A DNA stretch of 64,000 nt from Hymenopellis radicata (taxonomy: Eukaryota; Basidiomycota; Agaricomycetes; Agaricales; Physalacriaceae). The translations under genes and the position numbers were made by a program. Under the pieces are notes generated by a model. That model saw nothing but the letters and a program-made list of their open reading frames with translations. It had not been told where the DNA came from and did no database searches. The stretch spans positions 1 to 64,000 of the forward strand of contig JADNRX010000218.1 in the NCBI GenBank assembly GCA_015501595.1. Reading direction: 5' to 3'. Position 1 is the stretch's first letter. Each line of letters opens with the position of its first letter. Shown here piece by piece: positions 43,601 to 56,478 of the stretch.

Positions 43601-44690
43601 TTACATGATGAGGGCATACCGCGAAGAATCCCCGACAACATGCGGTAAGCTTCCACTAGAAAGAAAGAAAAAGAACCCCATGATGGTCACGCTATGTAAA
43701 TTCATTGCATTTATTCGTGTCCGACGCGCCATGTAGCTGTAGTCTGTGTTGGGCAGGAACTCTTCGACAGCCGTAGCAATCTGGAGATGTGTGGCTTGCG
43801 TAGGATGTTCCGTGTTCGACCAAGGGGACCCATGGCCAGGCGTGTCGCAGGTGTAGAATCTAGAAAATGACGTTACGACGAATTAAATAACGACGTACTA
43901 AGGTGAGTTCAGCTTACCTCGTAGCATCACCATTCGCTATCTTCTCGTTCAACAAGCCACCTTACGTCGTTATTTGATTCGTCGCAACGTCATCGTTGAA
44001 CAAGCCATGCACGTCAAAGTTGAAGGCGACGTATAGGAGTCCATGCTGTTCAGCGCTTCGAATTCTTTTAGTCTCGAACCCCGCTCGAACCAGCCGCTTC
44101 AGCTTGGTGAAGCGACTGGTGTCAAGTCTAGAATTCTTTGGACCGCCTCGTTCAAGTTGAATTTATTAACATTGTTTTTCAAGATGGCAACCAGCGTCTT
44201 GTTGGGAAAGGGGCCTTCTCCATGGGCGGAACGTGAAGAGATGTTGCTGGCGTCTGTTGTCGTGCGCCAGTTGCTGTATTGAAATTGTTCAAGCGAAGGA
44301 CACGGAAGAAAGGATGAGACTGACTACGGCTACGCCGAAGTCTGTGATCTGAGACGATGAGGTCCTTACACGAGAACTTGGAGAAACATAATGTGCTCGT
44401 GTTCTTGGTCGGATCCACACTCCCAATCCACCACACCGTCAAAGTCTCCAGCTCAGGATGAGGGATGACGCTAGATCCAAAGGACATCCATTGCCTGACT
44501 TGATCCATAAGTGGTATAGTGCACGGAGTTTGGGAGTCATGACTTGGCACAAGGCATGCGTAAGACGGCACCTACACTCTTTCATCTACGTTGGAGCTCG
44601 CAAAGGCACTGAAATCCCACATTGAATGCTGCAATTGAGCGGCGAGCCGACGAAGCATCCAGTTAAGAATTCGATCTTCGGATAGACGGT
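43601..44690 (-). pseudogene. GDSL hydrolase copy 2, 3' part
   Basis: Begins in mid-gene with IEFLTGCFVGSPLNC, continues with the ...WWIG... and ...NVPPME... blocks and ends CDTPGHGSPWSNTEHPTQ...AVEEFLPN. The expected stop is lost and the frame runs on to 43601. A base is missing in the LWDF region near 44625. The N-terminal exons (signal peptide, GDS motif) are absent here, but a decayed exon 1 lies at 46005-46238 on the other side of the small gene 44716-45829. The copy is therefore interrupted and non-functional. Confidence 0.75.
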
Positions 44691-44715
44691 GCCAGTCCGA
44701 AAGGCTCCAGCAATA

Positions 44716-45829
44716 TCATAGTGGAGGCATGCGTACCCGGCTCGAGCCGTCAGAGATTGCTGGTGGCGTTTGCAAGTGAGAAAAAGATGTAGAAGTTGTG
44801 TATTCTACACGTGTGGCGCAATAAACATCTACGTATGAGACCTGGGGGGAAATCAGTCTTTTCAACAGTGTTTACAGAGAACAGCCTACTAACCGCCGAG
44901 AACACATTTCCGGGACAAACAAAGCTTCCACTCTATCTGTGCTACATGCTGTGCGACATCGATCTACACAATTACCTGCGCTGATTTCGCAAGAAGTTCA
45001 AAAAAATCATCACTCTTGAAGGGAAAGCTGACATCCCCTTCATCAGCATACTGCACATAGAAAAACTTCTCCTTCTTCAACCCTTTCCCAACCATCATGA
45101 TAGTACTAACTGAGAATGCCGATTCATTGTCCCCATCTGTGTAGACAAATGTTTCACCGAGAAGATTGTCGGGATTGCGCTGAAGCTTGTCGATGTCAGC
45201 GGTAGAAACCTCCATGCGCGGAAGGTTGACAACGGCGTCCAGAGTGAACGCTTCAGCAAGGTGGTACAAGGTGGGGGGAACATCCGCACTGGGAGGAGTG
45301 ACGATATGCTGGGGCGCATGAACGACGAAATGCTGGGGGTGGGAGGGCGCGGTAGAGAATTGTTACGCCTAGTCAAAGTGGAATTAGTGTGTCAACAGTA
45401 GAAAGATCACGCACTCCATCTCGGTCCGCAGACGCATTGCGGCGTAGTATATTTCAAGGTCTTTCTCTATCGCTTGCAGGGAATATAACCGCATAAGAAA
45501 CGCCGCAGAATTCAGAACCGTTATGTGACTGCAAGAAATGGAATCAGGTTACCAGAACCTGACAAACGTAAAGATACGAACTCGAGGAGAGAATTACACT
45601 GCATTTCCGCAGACCGCTCGGCGAGATTAATGTAATCATCCATCTCAGACGATGGAGGGGTGAAGCCTTCCTGGACAGGGCAGTGGGCAGCATAGGCGGC
45701 ATGAGCCTCGATAAGAGCTGTGTGATCTGAGGCTTCGAGAATAGAGGCGTGGTGGGTAGCCAAACGCTCGAATTTGTAATATTTCTCCGCGGTTTTCTGA
45801 GCCAATAAATGGTCAGTGGCGTTGGCCAT
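44716..45829 (-). CDS. Hypothetical protein inserted in GDSL copy 2; paralogue of the 13007 gene
   Basis: Starts MANATDHLLAQKTAEKYYKF at 45829. Exon 1 runs to 45600, exon 2 is 45415-45528 (ITVLNSAAFLMRLYSLQAIE; LEIYYAAMRLRTEME), exon 3 carries LYHLAEAFTLDAVVNLPRME and FFYVQYADEGDVSFPF, and a last exon joined at GTAATT...CCCCAG ends SSRVRMPPL at 44716. The exon 2-3 join is ambiguous. No domain recognised. The first two exons resemble the protein at 13007-13477 in sequence and intron position. It lies exactly where exons 2-3 of GDSL copy 2 should be, on the same strand. Confidence 0.6.
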
Positions 45830-46004
45830 GATGGTGGCAAAGTGAGAAACGCGTTAGACAAGACTCAAGTTTGACTCAAGTACTCTCTCGCGGCACGTGA
45901 TGGGTTCCGGCCCAAAAGTCCCGGCGGCCCGCAGCCAACTATGAGTCTGTCGTCCACTCTATTGACACTGTCGACCATCGATGGCTGCCATCCATTTCGG
46001 GGGA

Positions 46005-46238
46005 GGTCAATCAACTCACAGTCGTCTGGGAAACATCTTTAGGCCAACCTGAAGTTCACCAGTCCTTCTTTTCCCTGTAGGAATCTCCGAACGCGTAGAC
46101 ATACTACGTAAGTATACTTGATACCATCCCACTTGAAGTCCGAGTGGGGCTTCAACGCCACAGCTTGCTGGGAAAGAAGTGTCGGTGACTAGATCGCCCA
46201 GTACCGCGAAGGCATCATGAACACAAGTCAGCGTACTT
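46005..46238 (-). pseudogene. Decayed exon 1 of GDSL hydrolase copy 2
   Basis: More than 200 bp closely match exon 1 and intron 1 of the copy at 42121-43434. They include the leader, ALKPHSDFKW and KEGLVNFR, but with an in-frame TAG in the signal peptide and small indels that destroy the GDSYTF motif. Similarity ends at about 46005, where unrelated DNA containing the 44716-45829 gene begins. It resumes in gene copy 2 at about 44676. Confidence 0.7.
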
Positions 46239-46450
46239 TGATAACATCTTAGTAATCTGAATACTTTTTCGAGGGCAAGTATCAGGCGATGACGGCCAGC
46301 ACTGAGGCGGGCCGCCACTTACACGATTTTGGCGTTATAGTGTTGTGAGCATACCACCAAGAATCCCCGACACGATGTCTCGACCTTCCACTGGAAAGAA
46401 ACGAGAACCTTATGATGAGAAACAAGTCAATTCGTTTGTATCTAATTGCC

Positions 46451-47829
46451 TTAGGGCGCATTGGACAAAAACTCCTCGACAGCCGTAGCAATCTGGCGAT
46501 GCGTAGCCTGCGTAGGATGCTCAGTATTCCACCAAAGGAACCCAGGAGTGTCGCAGGTGCAGAATCTAGAAAATGACGTTCCAATCACGAATTGCTAACG
46601 ACGTAGGGCGAGTTCAGCTTACCCCGTAGTATCATTAAACCCAAACTCTCCACCGTTCGCTATCATCTCGTTGAACAAGCCATGCACGTCAAAGTTGAGT
46701 ACGACCGCATCTACAACGCTCAGCCGACATATAGGAGTCTAACTTGGCACTTACCGCTATTCCGCGCTTCGAATTCTTTGGTCCGCTGTTGCACCGCCGC
46801 GTTGAATTTATCAACATTGTCCTTCAGAATGGCAACCAGCGTCTCGTTGGTGTTGAACAAAGGGGCCTCCTCCATGGGCGGAACATTCATGAAGAGATGT
46901 TGATGGAGTCCGTTGTCGTGCGCCAGTTGCTGAATTAATCAACAGTTCGAGCGGAGGGCACGGAAGAAGGCGATGGTGGCACTGACCACGGAAGCAAAGT
47001 AGGAGTCCATGTCCAGCTCGAGATATGCGTCGAAATCCGTGATCTATTATGATGGAGATGTAAACACAGCAATGGTCTTCGGGAAGGAACCTACTGTACT
47101 CGTATTCTTAGTCGGATCAACACAGTCGTTGATCCCAATCCACCACACCGTCAAAGTCTCCCGCTCTGGGTGGGGGATCACGCTAGATGCAAAGGACACC
47201 CATTGCCTGACTTGATCCATAAGTGGTATCGTGAAAGGACGGTGTTTGGGCGTACTGCAGAGTCAACTTGGCGCTGTCATGGATAAGTCGGCGCGGCACT
47301 TACAGTCTTGCATCGACATCGGAACCCGCAAAGGCAAAATCCCACAATTGAATAGTGCAATTGAGTGGCGAGCCGACGAAACATCCCGTTAAGAATTCAA
47401 TCTTTTGTTGAAAGTTGTCAGTCTAGAGCTTCAGCCCTCCCGTACAGGGAAATTCGGTACCCAGTTTGATCCGTCGGAGCTAGTCTGTCATCAAAAGAAA
47501 AATCATCAGACTACAAACAACGCGTTCAAAGCACGACCGACCGTATTAACCACAATCTCATCCCTCAAAAGCTCTTGCGGCGTAAACGCAAAGTTATCAG
47601 AATCTCCAATGAAACTAAAACACCCAATACCGTCACCTCACGCCCACACACGACACAAACGCCACAGAGCTCACCTGAAATTCCCGTGTCCAGCAGTCCC
47701 CAACACAAACGTATACGAGTCTCCAAACGCATACACATATTTAATCCTGTTCCAGTCAAACGGAGACGCCCTCCCGAGCACAAGGAGCCAATTGAAAACA
47801 AGGAAAAGACGAACTAGTGGGGCAAGCAT
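46451..47829 (-). CDS. Secreted SGNH/GDSL hydrolase (CE16-like), copy 3
   Basis: Start at 47829 (MLAPLVRLFLVFNWLLVLGR, a signal peptide), then IKYVYAFGDSYTFVLG with the catalytic Ser. Following exons give FIGDSDNFAFTPQELLRDEI, TSSDGSNWV, IEFLTGCFVGSPLNCTIQLW, FAFAGSDVDARL, VIPHPERETLTVWWIGINDC, LELDMDSYFASV, LAHDNGLHQHLFMNVPPMEE and finally CTCDTPGFLWWNTEHPTQ with the His. Introns GTCGGT...ACAG, GTACCG...AAAG and GTCAGT...TTCAG are clear. No frame break was found, so this copy appears functional. It is closer to copy 2 than to copy 1 in the C-terminal half. Confidence 0.78.
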
Positions 47830-48465
47830 CGCGGGGGGTGTAGGGACCAGCACAGTGGGTATTCAAAGCTAGATAAACCGCCAGAAAATCAGACGAGTGT
47901 GTATACCACGGGAAGCGAATATATCGAGGGAAAGGCTTGGATGAATGGGATTGACGCGTGCACTCCATGCGCGCACGACAGTGAGAACTGTTGGCTCCAT
48001 TAAGTTCGTAATTTGTTCCTGGTGGCGGCGTCACTGGATGTGCTGCTTGCAGACAGTAACCGAAAGAAATCACATAATACATGGCAGGTGCGCGATAAGA
48101 GTGCCAGTGAGATGTTAAGTACAAATCGATAGAGAACATGCTCGTCTTGAAGAGAAAAGCCCGGGAACTGCCGAAGGTTCAGCTTGGACACACTGTGAAC
48201 AAACGGATAACGAGTGAACGAGTTATAAAAACCAACCAATAACAATTATCCTACCTCTTTCCTATATGAATATATCTAATGACAATAGGTATGTAGTTAA
48301 TGATAAAGACCGTAGATAGGGATTCCGATAACAGACGTGCAAAACAAAGGACGACAAGTAAGGTACAATGGGGTAATGATGTGCAGTGAACGGGGAATGA
48401 GTGTAGAGAGCGAGAAGATCATGGACGAGGATATATATTGTTGAGAACGAGGTGCGTGTACACCC
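47830..48465. other. Intergenic spacer
   Basis: About 640 bp between the start of GDSL copy 3 and the stop of the Ypk kinase, both on the minus strand. It holds a cluster of short frames of no interest. Confidence 0.5.
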
Positions 48466-50377
48466 TTACACGGGGCTGACAGGCATGTTTGTTCCGTTGA
48501 AGGAGAAGCCTACACGGAGGTCAATGACATGAGATATCAAAGCAGCCCAAAATACACACCAGAGAATTGATCCTGGACAGTCTGGCTGAGATTAGAGTCT
48601 TCCACGAAACTGTCGATGGGCGCCTCGGTAGTAAAGACGGTGTCAAAGTTGGACACGTCCACGGGACTCGCGACACTCGGCTTGAACGGAGGATGGATCT
48701 TCTTCTGCGCCAGCAGCTTGAAGTCGATGTGGTTCTTGAAGAACGGATGCTGTTTGATCTCCTCGGCACCGTTAACTCCCAAACGCTGAGCGGGGTCGCG
48801 CGTTAGAAGACCTGTGAGTATACTGCTCGCCTCGGCCCCAATTTCTGGTCCAAAGGTAAGAGGATCTTGCAAGATCTTCTCGTACATCTTATCAGTCACC
48901 TCTGTTGAGTTGACGCGTCAGATCGCGTACGAAGAGGAGATACGACGCGTACCATCGTAGAAGGGAGGCAGACCGGCCATCATCTCGTACAGCAGCACGC
49001 CAAGCGTCCACCAGTCAATCGTCTTGTTGTATCCTTGAGCGTTGAGAATTTCGGGGGCAAGATATTCTGGTGTACCGCAGAAAGTGTTCGTCTTGTCGTT
49101 TGCCTTCATGTTGATTTTACAAAGGCCAAAGTCGCAGAGGGCGATGTGGCCGGTAAAGTCTAGGAGAATGTTCTCTGGCTTCAGATCACGATAGACGACG
49201 TCGAGTTCGTGTAAATGTTCCAGAGCGAGAAGTAGCTCAGCGCTGTAGAAGCGCGAACGCTCTTCGCTGAACCGCTGCTCCTTCTGTAGATGATGGAACA
49301 ACTCGCCGCCATTGACGAAGGCCAGCACAAGGTAAAGTTTCTGCTCCGACTGGAAACTGAACTTGAGAGGCACGATGAAGGGACTGTGCACCTGGGCCAG
49401 AACGAGCCGCTCAGCCAACGTATGAGTTATCTCGTTCCGATGCACGATATGCGCCTTCCTGATCGTCTTGAGCGCGTAAATACGCGACGTATCACGCTTC
49501 CGAACTTGCATTACCTACCCGAAATGAAATACTGATGATGGTTGTCACAGAAGAAGCACTTACCTTGCCGAAGCTGCCCTTTCCAATTACTGTGATGAGT
49601 TCGAAGTCATCGATCGTCAGGGAACCGCCGTAGTGAGGCTGGTACGACACTCCAATTTGTAGCTTCCCTGTTCCGCCGACGAAGTCGTACCATTGGTCTT
49701 GAGTGCCCATGTTCTCAAAGTCGGGCACGAATTTGATGCCTCCCAAGAAAACATCGTTACCCAAGTCGTCGGCGGGACCATCTCCACCGCGTTTGGGCTC
49801 ATCGGCGCGGAGGTAACACTGAATAGAAATTTCGGCGTCACGGGAGACATCGCTTTAGGAGAATGAGGACCACGCGCGTTGAGAAGAGGGAAGGAGCTTA
49901 CAAGTGGGCCTGGTACATGTAGAGGGGTTTCTCAATGTCGCCGCCCAAGGGAGTGATGAGAACTTGGTTAACCTCGTACTCCATCACGATGTACGGAAGC
50001 CACCAGCATTGCGTCCGTTGAATGCTATCTCTACTGGAAACGAAATGAGCGAGCGTTGAGAATAAAAGCCGAGCGTTGACGGACCTAGTACCTCTGGACT
50101 TTGCAAGTCTAGACTGGGTAACACTGGCAGGCGAGATGGACGCAGCTGCCTTTGCCTGCTGGGAGGACAGGACGTTCTGCACAGCAGCGGGTATGGATGT
50201 CCCAGCAGGGAGGGAAAGGCCCTCTGCGCCAAAGACTCTAATGGCAAGGAGACCGGACCTCATACTAGGGAGACCGTCGACGTTTCCGGGAGTCGGGGTA
50301 ATGCTGCGACTGCTGCCGTCGTCAGTTCGGAGGTTGGTAGCGGACGACTTTTTGCTTCTGCCAAGTTTCCAGGACAT
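48466..50377 (-). CDS. YPK1: Ypk1/SGK-type AGC protein kinase
   Basis: Start at 50377 (MSWKLGRSKKSS). The N-terminal region is C2-like (LLAIRVFGAEGLSLP; CWWLPYIVMEYEVNQVLITP), as in fungal Ypk. The kinase domain has P-loop IGKGSFGKV, YALKTIRK (ATP-binding Lys), VYRDLKPEN, CDFGL, T-loop TFCGTPEYLAPE (PDK1-type site) and DWWTLGVLLYEMM. The C-terminal tail has the hydrophobic motif FSGFSFN, split by the last intron. Ypk kinases act downstream of TORC2 and sphingolipid signals at the plasma membrane. Near 50090 the splice phase is off by one base at an AGAGG donor, consistent with one missing G. Otherwise the gene is complete. It is divergent from the ABC transporter gene. Confidence 0.92.
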
Positions 50378-51426
50378 GCTGTGGTAAGGACTGTGAGTGG
50401 TATTGGAGAAAAAAGGCCTGCTCTCTTCAAGTCGAATGTCACTGTGGGGATGGAAAGCAAATGGAAAGGATAATTAAATGTTTATTTCAAATAAAATAAA
50501 ACAAGTCTCTCCATCACGCGACGTGATGCTATCACCTGATGTTACTACTGTCACTACTGTGGCGCCAGGCTCGGGTCCAGCCGCGAGCCTACTGTGGCGC
50601 ACTAAAATCCAAGAACAACCCCGGGTAAAATGCAGCGAGCGAACGCGACACCGAGTCCGGAAACACCGCGATGTGGAATCGGGTCGGGAGTAATATCGGA
50701 GGTAAACCTCCTTTCGTGGCAGCTGAAGACCTATATAGATAGACTAGAAACTCGAGTGTGCAGACGGCTAGGAGACAGTGGAGGACGGCACAAACGCATT
50801 TCGATTCATATATGCCATCTTGACGCGTCGACAAGCCTGCGATATCTCATTTCTCAACAGTCATCCTCCATTACGCGTCTCGGCCCGTTCCATTTCTGGA
50901 ACGCTGCGACCTCCGACGGAGTTTCGTGCTCTTGACTACTGTCTCAAGGTTAATCTGCAGTCTTTCCAGCGGCAATTCTCTGCATCTTGCCTCTGCCCAA
51001 GACAACGATCAATGCGGAGGCACGCTCGAGTCACTACTAGTAGTAGATGAATCAATGATAGATATCTCTTACGTGTTGCACGGCAGCGCATTCTTTCCCA
51101 GCTGTGATTTTGAAAGCGTCCTTTGAGTGTCCTGCAAATACTGACGAAAGGCTAGACTGAAACCTACTGAACGGATCGTTATTTAGCGCAGCAGGCTCTC
51201 TAAGAACCCCAGGAGTTGACGCAAAACAAGGGCCGAACGCGTACTGTAAAATCTGCTTACGTTGATCCGGTTCCCGTCATTGAATCACCGATCAAGAGCT
51301 TTAAGAGGTGGCTTTCCTTGCCTTGTGCCTTCACCATCTCGGCAAGTTGGTTCCACCCCTGCGTTCCTTCGTATAAAGTCTGGTCGACCATCTTTGTTGG
51401 CTCCATCTTCAAAGCTTCACCCACTA
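50378..51426. promoter_or_regulatory. 1.05-kb divergent intergenic region YPK1 / ABC transporter
   Basis: Lies between two outward-facing start codons, so it should contain both promoters. No coding frame looks real. A CT/TC-rich tract lies near 51320-51420 just before the ABC start, a common fungal promoter feature. No specific binding site is claimed. Confidence 0.5.
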
Positions 51427-54400
51427 TGGCCGTCGACTCGCGTCCCAGCACCGCGGACGAGAAGGCGCCAATATCCCCCTCCAAACCCAAAGGCGGACTG
51501 TTCTCTAAATTCCACAGGAAAAAGCCCGCCTCTGTGGATTTCTCCGATGAGAAGAGCTCTCAGCTTACCGCCATTGCTCCCACAGCAGAGCCAGAGATAC
51601 CTCCATCTCCTTCACTCAGCTGTTCAGGTTCGTGTCATTGGCTTCATTGCTGTCAATTTTCTCACAGCTCGTTAGATTCTCGACTAGATTTGAGCTCTGC
51701 ATAGATGCCATTGCCCTCGTCGCAGCAGCCGCAGCAGGAGCGGCCCAGGTGCGCATCTCTTCATACCTATACAGAATGCCCTCTCACCTCACTTTAGCCT
51801 CTCATGACTTTGCTATTCGGAAATCTGACTAATCAATTCGTCTTGTTCCAAGTGGTCATCAACCAAGTAAACCAAGGGTGAATCCAAGTTCGTAAATTTT
51901 GAACCTGTTAACTAACTACGCGCCGCAGTAATCAAGCCGCTATCGACGCCCTCCCCGCCACGGCAGCTGCATTCCGTCATGAGGCGAGCAAAGACGCTCT
52001 CTACTTGGTTCTTATTGGTGAGAGTACATTTTTTCCCATGCACTCGCTTTACCGACTCCCATACTCTAGGTATCGGCATGTTGATCTGCACATTTATCTA
52101 CATGTATGTCTGGGTGTACACCGCGGAAGTCAACGCGAAACGTATTCGGGAGCGGTATCTTCAGGCCGTCCTTCGTCAGGATATTCAGTTCTTCGACAAA
52201 GTTGGCGCCGGAGAAGTTGCAAACACGTATCCAAACTGACACCCGTGAGTAGAATGCCTCATTACTGTGAACGCATATATTTAGCTTTTCTTCACAGATC
52301 TGGTACAGCAGGGCATGTCCGAGAAAGTAGCTCTTGTCGTTACCTTCATCTCCGCCTTTATCACTGGTTTCGTTCTGGCGTATGCGCGTTCATGGCGCCT
52401 TGCACTGGCTCTCACTTCACTTTTGCCTTGTATCGGCATAACCGGTACCATCATGAACAAAGCCATCTCCAAGTATATGCAGTACGTTTGTTCTTCCGAG
52501 CAGCCCATTTCTATTTCTGATCTTTACCCTAGAATGTCTCTGAAGCATGTTGCTGATGGTGGCTCCGTGGCGGAAGAAGTGATATCTACTGTCAGAACTG
52601 CACAGGCTTTCGGCACTCAGCGTATTCTCTCCTCGATCTATGATGGCCACGTCCAGAAGTCGAGCCTCGTCGACATCAAGGCTGCGATGTGGCTCGGTGG
52701 TGGATTGTCCGTCTTCTTCTTCTGTATATATTCTTCCTACGCACTCGGTATGTCCAGCTCAAGCTTCTCTTCCATGACATTCTAACATTCCGGTATAGCC
52801 TTCTCCTTTGGCACCACACTCATTTTACGAGGGCACGGTGAGTTAAACAGAGTTCCGTGACGTCCTTCATACTCATTTCAATCATTGATTGTAGCTAATG
52901 CTGGCGAAGTTATCAATGTTTTCATGGCCATCCTCATCGGATCTTTCTCGCTCGCTCTCCTAGCCCCAGAAATGCAAGGCGAGTTGAAGCCTAATGGTCA
53001 CTATCCGACAACTTACTAATCCTTGATTCACTGTTAGCCATTACTCATGGTCGCGGGGCCGCTGCCAAACTATATGCAACTATCGACAGGGTGCCGGACA
53101 TTGACTCAGCGGACCCCAGTGGCGAGAAACCCGATTCCGTCGAGGGAGAAATCCAGCTCGAAGACATCCAATTCAGCTACCCCTCGCGGCCCAACGTTCC
53201 CGTTGTCAAAGGTGTCAGCCTCACGTTCAAGGCCGGCAAAACGGCAGCGCTTGTTGGTGCTTCTGGATCGGGAAAGTCTACCGTTATTTCTCTCGTGGAA
53301 CGCTTTTACGATCCCCTCTCGGGCAATGTCTTTCTCGACGGCCGCAACATCAAAAACCTCAATCTAAAGTGGCTGCGTTCGCAGATCGGTCTTGTTTCCC
53401 AAGAACCTACCCTCTTCGCTACAACCATTAAGGGCAACGTCGCTCATGGTCTCATCAACACTCCCTTCGAGAATGCATCGGACGAGGAGAAGTTCAAGTT
53501 GATCAAGGAAGCTTGTGTCAAAGCTAACGCGGATGGCTTCATTTCCAAGCTTCCTCTCGGTTACGACACCATGGTTGGCGAGCGTGGTTTCTTGTTGAGC
53601 GGTGGCCAGAAGCAGCGTATTGCGATTGCCCGTGCTATCGTTTCAGATCCACGCATTCTCCTCCTCGACGAAGCGACTAGTGCTCTGGACACTCAAAGTG
53701 AAGGTATCGTCCAGGATGCCCTCGACAAGGCCGCCGCGGGCCGTACTACCATCACGATTGCTCACCGACTTTCGACTATCAAGGACGCTGATGTCATCTT
53801 TGTCATGGGCGATGGGCTCGTTCTCGAGCAGGGTACCCACAACGAGCTTCTCAGTAAAGATGGAGGCGCGTATGCTCGGCTTGTCCAGGCTCAGAAGCTC
53901 CGTGAGGCGAAGGAAGGGGAGGCGCTTGCAGGCGGCGAGGACGATGACGACATTGAGGTTGAATCCGTCAAGGATATGGAAAAGGCTGCTCAGGAGGAGA
54001 TTCCTCTCGGTCGTCGCAATACCGGTCACCAATCTCTTGCCAGTCAGATCTTGGAGCAGAGGCGCAAGGAAGCCGGAGGGAAGAACGAAAACGACTTTGG
54101 TCTCTATACCATGTTCAAGAGGATGTTCATCATCAACAAGGCGCAGCACAGACAGTATGCCTTTGGATCTATCTTTGCCATTATGACCGGTATGGTGTAC
54201 CCTGCCTTTGGTATCGTTTATGGTGTGTTTATTTTCGTGGTCTACACTCCTTTACTAACAGCTTTCTCTCACAGCCAAGGCCGTCGATGGATTCTCTTTC
54301 ACAGGCGCTGCCCTGCGTCACTCTGGTGATCGCAATGCTCTCTGGTAAGCTGTCGACCGTTTGTCTGTCAATAACGTCTAACGCGTACTGCTAGGTTCTT

Positions 54401-56478
54401 CATCATCGCCCTCATCTCGACCTTGTGTATTGGAATGCAAAATGTCCTTTTCTCATCGTCCGCTGCCCACTTGACTGCCGACTTCGTTCGCTCACCTTCA
54501 AGGCCATTCTGCGTCAGGATAGTACGTGGCCTTCTACCCATCCGCTTTTACGAATCAAACTGACGTTGTGTAGTTGAGTACTTTGATGAAGACAAGCACA
54601 GTACCGGAAGTCTCACTTCGAGTCTGAGTGAGAATCCCCAGAAGGTTAACGGTCTGTTTGGTACCACTCTTGCAGCGTAAGGTCTTCGGTATCTTCTCGT
54701 GGTGTAGGCACTGACCATGTCGTCAGCATCATCCAGAGCATTTCGACACTTGTGGCTGGCTCGGTTCTCGGTTTGGTCTTTGTCTGGAAGCTCGGTCTCG
54801 TTGGTATCGGCAAGTCTTCTTCACACAGTGCTGCGCTCCTAAGCTCAACGGTCATTAGCCTGCATGCCTCTTCTCGTGTCCATCGGTTACATTCGCCTGG
54901 TAAGTTGATCTGCTTAGGACAATTCTTCGCATCACTAATTGATGACTTCAGCGTGTCGTCGTTCTCAAGGACCAGAAGAACAAGAAGTCCCACGAATCGT
55001 CCGCCCAGCTTGCTTGCGAAGCCGCTGGTGCCATTCGAACTGTCGCATCTCTCACTCGGGAGGATGACTGCTTGCACCTCTACAGTTCCAGTCTTGATGA
55101 GCCTCTGCGCCAATCGAACAAGACCGCGCTTTGGAGCAACATGCTTTTCGCGTTCTCGCAATCGGTTGTATTCTACGTTATTGCTCTTGTCTTCTGGTAC
55201 GGTGCTCGCTTGGTTTCATTCCGTGAATATAGCACGTTCCAATTCTTTGTTGGCCTCATGGTATGTCTTCCCGTATACTCTTCTTCATGTTCGCTCATTT
55301 GTGTTCTTAGTCGACCACGTTCGGTGCTATTCAAGCTGGAAACGTCTTCTCATTCGTTCCGGATATTTCTTCCGCCAAGGGCGCTGGCTCCGACATCATC
55401 AAGCTCCTCGACTCGGTCCCCGACATTGACTCTGAGTCGCCGGAGGGGAAGATGGTGGATGTCTCCAAAGCTCAAGGTCACATTCGCTTAGAGAACATTC
55501 ACTTCCGGTATCCGACGAGGCCTGGCGTTCGCGTCTTGCGCGAGCTCTCGCTGCAAGTGAACCTGGTACATACATTGCCCTCGTTGGCGCAAGTGGTTCC
55601 GGAAAGAGTACTGTGTACGTTTTTGCTAGCCTATTACCCTATCTTCGGACTGATGTTCTATCTGCAGTATCCACTTATTGAGCGATTCTATGATCCTCTT
55701 GCTGGAGAAATCTATGTATGTCCTTGTTCATGTCTCTTGTCGCCACGAGACTGATCGATTTCTAGATGGATGGCGTCAAGATCAATGAATTGAATGTCCA
55801 GGACTATCGCAAGCAGATTGCTCTCGTGTCTCAAGAGCCTACGCTGTACTCTGGCTCTGTCCGATTCAACATTCTCCTAGGTGCTACCAAACCGGAAAGC
55901 GAGGTGACCCAGGAAGAATTAGAGCAAGCGTGTCGCGATGCGAATATTCTCGAGTTTATCATGAGTCTGCCTGAGTACGTGCCTCATGTCGCGTCGATTA
56001 CAGATCACTGACGTTTCATTATAGTGGCTTCGATACGGAAGTTGGTGGCAAGGGCTCTCAACTCTCTGGTGGTCAAAAACGTGGGTGTTCGTTATCGACC
56101 TGCCTTATTGCGTGCTCATTATCTGACTAGAACGTATCGCCATTGCTCGGGCTCTCCTGAGAAATCCCAAAGTTCTGTTACTGGACGAGGCTACCTCCGC
56201 TCTTGATTCCAGTTCAGAGAAGGTTGTACAAGCTGCTCTTGACCAGGCAGCGAAGGGGCGGACGACCATCGCTATCGCGCATCGGTTGTCGACGATTCAA
56301 AATGCGGACCGGATGTGCGTTTTCAACTTGGGTTATTTGTAGTGTTACTGACATGTTATACAGATACTTCATCAAGGAGGGTAACGTCAGTGAATCCGGC
56401 ACTCACGACCAATTACTGAGTAAGAAGGGAGACTACTATGAGTACGTCCAACTGCAGGCTTTGAGCAAACGAGACTAG
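51427..56478 (+). CDS. Full-length ABCB-type (P-glycoprotein/MDR) transporter
   Basis: Start at 51427 ([20 protein letters not shown]). A TMD-NBD-TMD-NBD layout in many exons. TMD1 includes [23 protein letters not shown] and [20 protein letters not shown]1 has Walker [10 protein letters not shown], signature LSGGQKQR, Walker [13 protein letters not shown] and the H-loop IAHRLST. TMD2 spans 54.1-55.4 kb. NBD2 has Walker [24 protein letters not shown] and HRLST, ending LQALSKRD at 56478. It is probably a plasma-membrane drug or lipid exporter. At least four one-base frame breaks are seen, near 51600, 52221, 54480 and 55555-55563 (the last just before Walker A of NBD2). They may be sequence errors, but real decay cannot be excluded. 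Confidence 0.85.

Noticed and set aside
53643..54149. 168-codon minus-strand frame
   Set aside because: Antisense to NBD1 of the ABC transporter; codon shadow.
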